The position numbers and the translations under genes were made by a program. A DNA stretch of 64,000 nt, taken from Pardosa pseudoannulata. Lineage: Eukaryota > Arthropoda > Arachnida > Araneae > Lycosidae. Where the stretch lies: assembly GCA_032207245.1 (NCBI GenBank), contig CM063510.1, positions 50,953,578 to 51,017,577 on the forward strand, given 5' to 3'. The notes under the pieces are model-generated. The model saw only the letters and a list, made by a program, of their open reading frames with translations, was not told the origin of the DNA and made no database searches. Shown here one piece after another: positions 55,967-64,000 of this stretch (the stretch's first letter is position 1; each line of letters opens with the position of its first letter).

Positions 55967-56314
55967 AATATTATAATCCCTTATTTACATTTTTTAATAT
56001 TAATTTAATAATTTCTTTTCATAAATTACGTTGGGATTTGAGTGGTAATTCGGATTTTTCTACAGATATGTTATAAACTTTATCCAGCCTCTATCTGTAT
56101 TTTTTTGGCCAATAGTAAACGCGTTCTCTTTAGATATGGGTATTTTTTATCACGTGATCAAATGTGCTTGGGGATTATTCATAGTCTTTTTACCTGAGAA
56201 ATCCCTACTTAAAAAGTGTGGGGGCATGATTTTCTAAAAGTTCTTACCTACTGTATTGATTTGATGTATCGTCACAGAAATAAAATGTGTTGTGCTTTTT
56301 GATGAATCTTACCA

Positions 56315-56321
<7 letters not shown>

Positions 56322-56404
<83 letters not shown>
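56322..56404. repeat. (AT)n-(GT)n microsatellite
   Basis: (AT)n to about 56374, then (GT)n to 56404. Confidence 0.97.
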
Positions 56405-56406
<2 letters not shown>

Positions 56407-56700
56407 ACGATGCCGGCATTAATGTCGACTTCCAACTATCAATAAACTTTTGACCACTTTTAAATTGCCTTATTAAACATTACGCCTTATTATATTCATT
56501 TTTCAAACATGAAATTCTACAAATAATTTTCGATTACCGTGTACTTTTTGCATCAAAAATCTATCTTATTTGAATTTGTAAAAAATATTATGTATATTTT
56601 GTACGGGGAAATGTATATTTTAACTACTACTATTCTTGTCAAAATATAAATACAGCGAGAGCTTACATTAAGAAATAAGTTTAATTTAAGGTTTTTAAGT

Positions 56701-56801
<101 letters not shown>

Positions 56802-57534
56802 GATTGACTACATAAGATGGATGGAATATTATTAATTTTATTTACTCATTATTGATCCTTCTTATTAAATAAATAAAAACTTTTAAAATTAATAAGATTT
56901 TACTCTGAATTTGTAAACACTATAATATATATTACTCTATGTATATTAAATTTTCAAGTAGATTGCTCAAAAGCTATAAAAATTAATTATAAAAGTCCGC
57001 TGTTCCCATAAATTGTAAAAACAGATAAATGTAAATCGTTTTCTTAATCACACTTTATATTTGCGGAAGCAAATTCTTATCTATATAGTTTACAATCTTC
57101 ATCTCACTTAATGCAAAAAACCCTGTTTTATTCAACAAAATATAATAATTGTTTTATCAAGGCATGCTTATTTGTTGACCTATTTTTTCCCTATGTAAAA
57201 GTACATAAAATTAGTGTTTCTCATTAAAGAGTCTTCTAAATGTCAAGTACAAGGGATTATCTGTAAATTCCAAAAAACGATAGCTCCTTTTAGTAAATTA
57301 TGGAAGATAATCTTGAAATATTTAGGTCGTCTAGCTAAGATTCTGCGTTTTTAAGCTTTCGAGACTGGCTGAATAGAACATATTAAGGTAAATGTGTCGT
57401 ACATAGATTTACAAGGTCATACAAGTTTGGTTTTGTCTATCGGTTAAAGTGTGAAATATAAATCGATGAATAAGTTGTAGAGATTTAGAGATAAAACAGA
57501 AAATAAGGATAAAAAGTTAGTTTAAATGATATTT

Positions 57535-58025
57535 TCTTTATATTTATTAATTACTTTTTGAATTCAAAATGAGATTTACTAAATACAGTTAAATAACGAG
57601 ATTATTACATACATTTATACGATACATTTATGATTTTCATATATAACTAAAAGCAGTTAAAAATTTTAGGTGCTTTAAAAATTGTGTTTTTGCATTATTC
57701 GTTAGATTAGAGGAATTTATATAATTACTGTAGATTTTAGAGAACTGTTCAAGGAAATAAACAAAAAAAATATTTGTTAAATATATATTTATTTATATTT
57801 TAAAATGTATGCATGAGATCTTACTAAATGTGTTTAAATAATTTGAAATTATTATATGTAGTTGTGGGATAAATTTCTGATTTTCATGTATAACTACAAG
57901 CAGTTGAAAAAATATATGCTTTATCATTTATATTTTTGCGTTATTCTTAAGATTAGATGAATTTATTATATAGTCACTGTAGAGTTTTAAGGACAGTTGT
58001 CTTCTTTTTTGCAAGAAATTTATAA
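57535..58025. repeat. two-unit tandem duplication, period ~245 bp
   Basis: Units align well by eye: GAGATTTACTAAATAC (57571) with GAGATCTTACTAAATG (57815); TGATTTTCATATATAACTA (57630) with TGATTTTCATGTATAACTA (57878); AGCAGTTAAAA with AGCAGTTGAAA; GATTAGAGGAATTTAT with GATTAGATGAATTTAT; and ACTGTAGATTTTA with ACTGTAGAGTTTTA. Non-coding and diverged, but clearer than the other arrays. Confidence 0.8.
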
Positions 58026-59103
58026 AAAAAGTTAGGCGTGTGACTAATCTGTTTTTTTTCCTTTTTAGTACATTGCGGTGCGACTTTGTATTGCTGTATT
58101 TGTCGGAAGTTAACTAAGCCCAAATATCACTCGGGGTCAACATTTAACTCCCTTAATCCTACGATTCCGACTAATATACGTTCATGGTCTGTTCAGAAAA
58201 AATTCTCTCTTTATTAAAGAATATACTCTTTTTATTAAAGAAAACATTACAAGAATATGGGAGGTTAACAGCAGCAAATAAGAGAAAAGAACTATGTAAA
58301 AACCAAGGAAACGAGTTACGAGGAAACGTAAAAATTCTAAATTTGAACAGAAACGCTGTGTTAATTGTGTAAGTATAAACGTTGTGGTTTTAAGTTGCAC
58401 GTGGCTGTAAATGTTGCAGTTGCCGTTTAAGTGACTTTTAACGGACATTCGTGCCGGTTAACTTTCTCTTAAATCTGTCCTAGTGTTTAGCTTTATGATA
58501 TACAATTCATGCGATGCTACCTTTAAGTTCTGGGATCAATATTCCTGCCAAGATGATTTTCCTAGCCACTTGGAATCTGTTTCCTATATTATTAGCCATT
58601 GAGTGCAAACAAGTAAACTGTAACATTTCAAACCAACTTGAAAAATAAGTACTTATATCATAGACTATGTAGCTGAAGGAATACAAGTTACTTAAACTGA
58701 TTTGAATGCAGTTTTGTAGTATGGAAAAATAATAATACGGATTCTCCTTTGGAAGAGTAAGACACTACTACTTTTCAATAATAAGTAATCGTGGAATTGG
58801 TACAAACGCCATATCCCTTAGTAGTTTAAATGTTTATCATGTAAACACCATGGTGTTTTTAAGAAAATTACGTACTCAGCCGCATGCAATGTTTTTCATT
58901 TTCCTTTAAGGTTTAATCTATATGTCTACGTGTAAAAATTAATGCGAAAATTGCAGTTTAATACGTAATCAGATTTTGTTTTTAAAAACAAACTTCATTT
59001 CAATTTTTATTAATCAATCTATCTTTTATCCGAGACAGCAGTAAGTAAGTATTTATATTTGGAATTTTTTAACATTTATTTCGTGATTTACTAGCAGTGT
59101 GTT
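58026..59103. other. A+T-rich DNA with a short coding-like patch
   Basis: Between about 58300 and 58370 one plus frame reads RKRVTRKRKNSKFEQKRCVN, followed by C and then GTAAGT, a good splice-donor sequence. The stretch is basic with a Cys-x2-Cys, but it is preceded by a stop within about 30 codons and no matching acceptor or downstream exon is evident. The remainder shows nothing. Confidence 0.3.
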
Positions 59104-59162
59104 CGTCTCAGATCAGTTTATCTCATATACTTTATGTATATGAGATAAACTCATATGAGACG
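59104..59162. repeat. 59-bp inverted repeat (hairpin)
   Basis: The arms CGTCTCA (59104-59110) and TGAGACG (59156-59162), then GTTTATCTCATATAC (59116-59130) and GTATATGAGATAAAC (59136-59150), are perfectly complementary. Between them lie a 5-bp unpaired step on each side and a 5-base loop, TTTAT. It is not an (AT)n repeat. Confidence 0.9.
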
Positions 59163-59719
59163 AAGATATGTCATTTTCAATTTGTCGTAACCTCTTATTA
59201 CAGTACACAGCAAAACACTTGCTGAGATGTATCAATTATTTAAATCACTGCCAAGAGTAAGAATATCATTTTTCTAATGTGATTAACTCTTTAATACTTC
59301 ACATTAGTACCAATTATTTTGTAATTTTAATGTTTTATTCATACTTAAATCTACCCAACCAGTGTTTAGCCTTAATCTGCGTGAACAGCATGAAATTCTA
59401 TGACATTTCGCATAAATTCTATAAATTTTTATATAAAGGGACTAACGGATATATCAATGATTATATAGAGTTAAATTTTAATTAGAATATAAAAAATGTT
59501 CAGAAATATTAATATGTTAAGTTATATCAATATATCTGAGCAGTTGAAAAAAATATTATTAAAGAGTTCATAAATTAAAAGAAACAACAGTATCCGAGGC
59601 TCTCCTAAGCGGATATAAAAAGATTTATCTTGCTATATGCCTAGTCAACTCTCCCTTATGTTACTAAAAGATTATAGGTAAAAATGCATTAAATAAAAAA
59701 TCAAAATATTCACAAAAAC

Positions 59720-60542
59720 TTGACAACTGATCAATGGAGTCGTGTCCTCTTTACGGATGAGAGTCGGTTCAGTACCAGACGAGATTCTCAAGTCGTTTTG
59801 ATTTGGAGAGAAGTCGGGACCGGGTTTTATCCTAACCGTCAAAGAAAGACACCGTTAGGGTGATCCTGGAGTTCTTGTCTGGGGAGACATTATGTTGAAC
59901 GGGTGAACTCATCTCTACGTTTTCGACAGAGGTTCTGTAACCGGGGATCGCTATTGTGAGGAGATACTCCTTCCCTCTGTGCGTCTGTTCCGAGGTGCCA
60001 TTGGACCAGACCTCATTGGTATGGATGACAATGCATGGGGACATCGGATTGAGGAGCTACTGGAGAGTGAATATATCACTCGAATGTATTGACCAGCTTA
60101 CTCCCCTGATTTACATCCCATCGAACATATGTGAGAGGCTTTGGGGAGACGTATTGCAGCAAGCTTACATCCTCCGGAGAACACCTAACAACTCAAACAG
60201 ATGCTGAGTGCGGAATGGACACTCCTACCGTAAGAAATGCTGGACCAGTTGGTTTGAGTACGCGAATTAGCCATTGCAGTTAGGGGAGGGCATATCCCAT
60301 ATTAAGTTAGGTTTTTTCTCTCGGACATACTATCATGTGTCAAGATACTATGTGTTCAATAAATCTTGTTTTTGTTTGATTCCATATCGTTTGCATTGTA
60401 TTCTTTTTTTCACCGCCGATGCTTTCGTCATCATATACGTACATAATACTCTCCCTCATTTCTGAATTTCATGTCTCTCAGATGATTTCTCCTGGAGTTA
60501 TGGCAAAAAAAAAACCTGTTGCTTCAGTTTTTCCGACCACTG
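59720..60542 (+). pseudogene. Tc1-like transposon 3' part, copy 1
   Basis: WSRVLFTDESRFSTRRDSQ (59735-59790) holds the first catalytic Asp. GVLVWGDIMLNG and LIGMDDNAWGHR, with the second Asp, come next. PAYSPDLHPIEHM, with the Glu, lies near 60090-60130, followed by EALGRRIAASLHPPENT. All three catalytic residues are readable, but in different frames and with stops, so the gene is dead. The N-terminal DNA-binding domain is missing. The 3' untranslated part ends near 60542 with CCGACCACTGTA, a Tc1-like terminus at TA. It shares its last 400 bp with 62470-62895. Confidence 0.8.
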
Positions 60543-61333
60543 TAAATGCTAACTAAATTTTAGCGTATCATTATTTCGTATTGAAATGATTAATACCCAA
60601 AGTTTAATAATCATGTTCAAATATTTTAAGGAGAAAAAAAATTAAATACAATTAACGTTAAGGTGTTAAGTGTATTATTTGAGACCTATACTACCAGACA
60701 CTTAAATGGAATATTCAATGGTGTGAAATCTTTGGAATTGTTAATTATAAACTTTTAATTAGAAACATATTTGGATTATGAAGAGAAAAGTATGTTTTAG
60801 TAGTAGGTCTCCATTGAAGTTATTAAATTCAAAGCTTCTTAGTTAATTCGAAAATTTTAAATAAATGTTGAATGGAAATGGGGAAGTTCTAGAAAGCTTT
60901 TATAATATTTAGTTAAATTCAATGATAACATGTGAGTTTATAATTGTATTATCTCCTGATGTTTTTTTTACTTTAAAGTAATTCCACTAACTATAGATAA
61001 ATAAAACTTAAAACTTCTATTTGATTAATGAATTAACAATAGAATTACAATACAAATATATAACCTTTCTTAACTTATAATGTAAAACCCTTTGTAATGC
61101 TTCAGGAGGGAACCCTTAAACAATTATCTCTTTCATGGTAAGTCATTTTAATATGCATTTTTAATTTAAAGGTATTATTACTTTATAAGTATTCTACCAG
61201 AAGAATAGTAAATTAAAAGCATTAATTAAATAAATATTTTAACTAGTATTACTTTCCTGAATATGTTTCAATCAAAAACAATTACAATGTCAACTGTAAT
61301 AAATCAAGAAAAACGCATTAAAATTTGTATGTT
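60543..61333. other. A+T-rich DNA, nothing recognised
   Basis: No open frame or element end. Confidence 0.5.
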
Positions 61334-61492
<159 letters not shown>

Positions 61493-61506
61493 GTACATAG
61501 ATATAT

Positions 61507-62081
61507 TGTAGCTTCTTCAGCTGTAAGTGCGCTGGACAAGAATAGCGGAGGCCTACGTAAAGACTAAGTTCTTTATTAGAAACACAAATACGTTGAATAT
61601 TCATAGTAATGCCTATATGTACAATGAATGAATGATCGTTACGCTAATCAGCTTTACCAACCAAAGCTGCTTCAGATAGTCAGGTAAGGAGAGAAAGGAG
61701 GGGGAGAGGACACCCTCCAGATATCTGTCAGTCGACGATTGTGAACTATGAGTTGACGAGGTCACATGAGATTCGGTCGGTCCAAAAACCACCTTTGGTC
61801 ACAAAGTCCGGTCTGTTTTTACAGTGGTCTGCCCTCAAATAATGCCATTGTCGTTCCTTCATAAGTAACCGTACTATCAAGGACAATTCTATATGAAAAT
61901 TCCAGAAGAGTCTGAGGAGTAAGGGTTATAACAGCATACCTCTCATACATGGCTTAAACGATGTAGTATTCGACCAGCCACTTTTTGGCTGGTAAAACGG
62001 GAGCGATAGTGGAAGTATACGAAACTCAATTTGTGCTTAAAGTAGACTTAAAGATGAGAATCATGACCACTCGGTCGTTAA
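61507..62081 (-). mobile_element. putative solo LTR or LTR-like segment
   Basis: A GC-elevated segment begins TGTAGCTTCTTC and could end at GTTAACA near 62081, giving TG...CA ends. On the minus strand AATAAA lies about 65 bases before the 3' end (complement at 61572-61577), as in an LTR. A hairpin, CCAGCCA/TGGCTGG (61974-61992), lies inside. I see no target duplication and no second copy, so the boundaries are tentative. An undefined mobile element is the alternative. Confidence 0.35.
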
Positions 62082-62091
62082 CACCCGGTAA

Positions 62092-62223
62092 AAATTTTCT
62101 AGATAATCCACCTAATAATGAAATAAACCCTGATACCATCTAAGAAGTAACTGTAATTATTAAAAATTTTAAAAATAATACATCTCTTGGAATCGATAAT
62201 ATCTCAAATAGATGTATTACCCC
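62092..62223 (+). pseudogene. LINE reverse transcriptase scrap
   Basis: The plus frame reads NPPNNEINPDTI, a stop, then EVTVIIKNFKNNTSLGIDNI. The EV..II..FKN..S.GIDNI pattern matches the start of the reverse transcriptase domain in jockey/CR1-like LINEs. Only about 40 codons remain; no other RT motif follows before A+T-rich DNA at 62230. Confidence 0.5.
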
Positions 62224-62469
62224 CCACATACACACCTAATCTAATTCCACTTAATTGTAATTGTAAATTATAAGCTTAAACTTAAATATCTGGTTGTAAC
62301 AAAAGTTTCCAGCAACCATTAATATCATCTGTACAAACAGCTCGCTTTGGAGTATTTAAGCATATTTTTGCATTTTAACCTCTGCACCACTATAAACGGT
62401 GGCGTTGGTGGCTAACTTTCAACGGGAGGCAGCGTTGATGACGGAGGGCAATAGGCCGCATTTGTGAAA

Positions 62470-62895
62470 CCGTCTGGTCACAGGGAGACGTATTGCAGCA
62501 CGCTTACATCCTCCGGAGAACACCCAACAATTCAAATAGATACTGATTGCGGAATGAGCACTCCTACAGCAAGAAATGTTAGACCAGATGGTTCTGAGTA
62601 TACAGAGACGGTACGAAGTAACCATTGCAGTTAGTGGAGGACATATCTCACATTAAGGTTATCTGCTTGTTGTTTTTACTCTTGGATACACAATCATTAG
62701 TCACGATACTAGGCATTCAGTAAAGCTTGTTTTAGTTTGATTCCAATTGCGTATGCATTGTGTTTCTTTTTCAGTGCTGACTTACATAATACTCTCCCTC
62801 ATTTCTGAATTTCATGTCTCGCAGATGATATCTCGGGGAGTTGTGAAACTCCCCGAGAAAACCCACCTGCTGCTTAAGTTTTGCACACCAGTGTA
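62470..62895 (+). pseudogene. Tc1-like transposon 3' end, copy 2
   Basis: GGGAGACGTATTGCAGCA (62484-62501) through ATTTCATGTCTC (62807-62820) and on to the element end near 62893 aligns with 60144-60542 of copy 1, usually with one mismatch per 8-10 bases. It encodes only the last part of the transposase (GRRIAARLHPPENT, then decayed sequence) and the 3' untranslated region. Near the end it carries a perfect 12-bp hairpin that copy 1 lacks. Confidence 0.8.
62831..62858. repeat. perfect 12-bp hairpin in Tc1 copy 2
   Basis: TCTCGGGGAGTT (62831-62842), loop GTGA, AACTCCCCGAGA (62847-62858). Copy 1 has TTCTCCTGGAGTTATGGC at the same place, without the second arm. Confidence 0.9.
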
Positions 62896-63399
62896 TTTTG
62901 AAGTTTATTTATAGTCAAATTATTTTTACTTAAACAGTTCTAAATATCTAAGAATATTTAAACCTTTTATAATAGAAATTAATGGGCTTACCTTTCATAT
63001 AGTGAACTGATTTTTAGCATAGAAAATACCCCATACAGGAAGTTGGTTTCTTCAATTTAGCTTCTTAATACAAGGTTAGAATTATCTCTAAAATATCAAT
63101 TATTTACTATATATATTTAATAATAATATATTATATGATTATATTAGGAAGGGTCTTTTTTAATGGAAAATTTGTGCAAAATTTAAATGGCTTTATAAAT
63201 ATGTCTGTCTTACCTTAAATTCTATGCAACAGAAAAACGAAAGTCTCCTATTATTTAATATACAAATATTAAAAATTTTTAAGCTTTTCTATAATTTCAG
63301 AAACATTTTCAATGAAGTTAAAAAAAACCTAAAATGACATTGTATTATATTGAAGATATTGATTTCTTTGTTTTTGTCTATAAGTAATATATAAGTGAT
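62896..63399. other. A+T-rich DNA, nothing recognised
   Basis: No open frame or element end. Confidence 0.5.
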
Positions 63400-63905
63400 A
63401 TAATGTATTGTAATTCAAATATAATTTTAGAGTTAATTTAAAATCAATTTTATTAGACTTTATAATCATCAGAGGAAAAACATTATTATTAACAAAAATG
63501 TTCTAAGAATTCAACATTAAGAAATATAAAAACATTAAATTTTAAATAATGTGTTGAAAAAATCTTTACTTTCCTAATGAAATTAAACTTTAAATTGCAA
63601 AACACAAAATATTTAAGCTATTATATATCAATCTGCTTATAATTTGTGTTACAAAATAAATTGTTTAAATAAACTGTATTTATTAATTAGGATTTTAATC
63701 GGATAACAAAACAAAAAACATTTAAGAGTTAAATTTTACTTTTATATGTATGATTTGAATTAGGTTAGAAAACACAAAACAATAAAGACTACTAAATTTT
63801 CATCAAAAAAGATTTGTTCAAACAAACTTTACTTTTCTAAATATAATATAAATTAGATATAAAAACAGAAAGCATTTACAATATTTACTTAAATCATTCA
63901 ACAAA
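63400..63905. repeat. decayed tandem array near the window edge, ~75-150-bp steps
   Basis: A block of the type TTGTTxAAAxAAACTTTACT is seen at about 63551 (GTGTTGAAAAAATCTTTACT), 63660 and 63811. Each is followed by a TTAxATTxGATAACAAAACAC-like block and ACATTTAA. A partial unit (ATTAGGTTAGAAAACACAAA) lies near 63760. Unit length is variable, and the array may continue past the window. Confidence 0.5.
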
Positions 63906-64000
63906 AATTTGTTTGAAATGGCATAATTATGAGTTTATTAAACCTGAAAATGCAGGTATAACACGCAATAAAAATAAATTTATAACAAAAATTTCAATTT

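Noticed and set aside
59832..60044. 70-codon minus-strand frame
   Set aside because: Antisense of Tc1 copy 1.

Overview
The window is A+T-rich eukaryotic nuclear DNA with no host protein-coding gene that I can recognise. It holds long (AT)n, (AC/GT)n, (CT/AG)n and (GATA)n microsatellites, dead Tc1/mariner transposons, nested non-LTR retrotransposons, tRNA-derived SINEs, a Helentron-like element and one fairly young LTR retrotransposon. This mix is typical of intergenic DNA in a large arthropod genome. A spider or other arachnid is my guess from the element mix; nothing in the window proves the taxon. There are no bacterial operons, CRISPR arrays or rRNA genes, and I found no intact tRNA gene.

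Layout. 0-3 kb: unique A+T-rich DNA with a decayed two-unit tandem duplication (1.27-1.87 kb). 3.2-3.76 kb: 3' half of a mariner-like transposon. 4.4-7.7 kb: a mobile-element cluster in which a compact 2.09 kb LTR retrotransposon (294-bp LTRs, gag and protease only) sits in an (AT)n tract directly before an inactivated Tc1 element. 14 kb: Tc1 3' fragment. 16.6-18.4 kb: a 684-bp (AT)n block followed by a non-autonomous Helentron-like element. 18.9-20.3 kb: two copies of an unfamiliar ~500-600-bp repeat bracketed by microsatellites; further copies lie at 30.7-31.3 and 55.4-55.9 kb. 22.4-22.9 kb: an unexplained GC-elevated island. 24.7 kb: SINE. 25.8-26.9 kb: four-unit tandem array. 33.5-34.6 kb: minus-strand Tc1 with both TIRs. 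38.0-38.5 kb: second-largest microsatellite. 43.3-43.9 kb: three-unit tandem array.

44.7-47.1 kb: a minus-strand jockey-like LINE interrupted by a poly(A)-tailed insert and by a SINE with a 13-bp target-site duplication. 48.4-49.65 kb: Tc1 joined to a LINE C-terminal fragment. 55.0-55.3 kb: large (AT)n. 57.5-58.0 kb: two-unit tandem duplication. 59.1 kb: strong inverted repeat. 59.7-62.9 kb: two copies of one Tc1 subfamily flanking an LTR-like segment and a LINE fragment. 63.4 kb to the end: another tandem array running towards the window edge.

No set of genes here works together. The reading that ties the window together is turnover: insertion, nesting, internal loss of catalytic residues, local tandem duplication with units of roughly 100-300 bp, and growth of microsatellites at element edges. 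The two most unusual objects are the gag-protease-only LTR element, whose protease follows gag in frame after a single TGA, and the microsatellite-bracketed dispersed repeat family. All alignments were made by eye.
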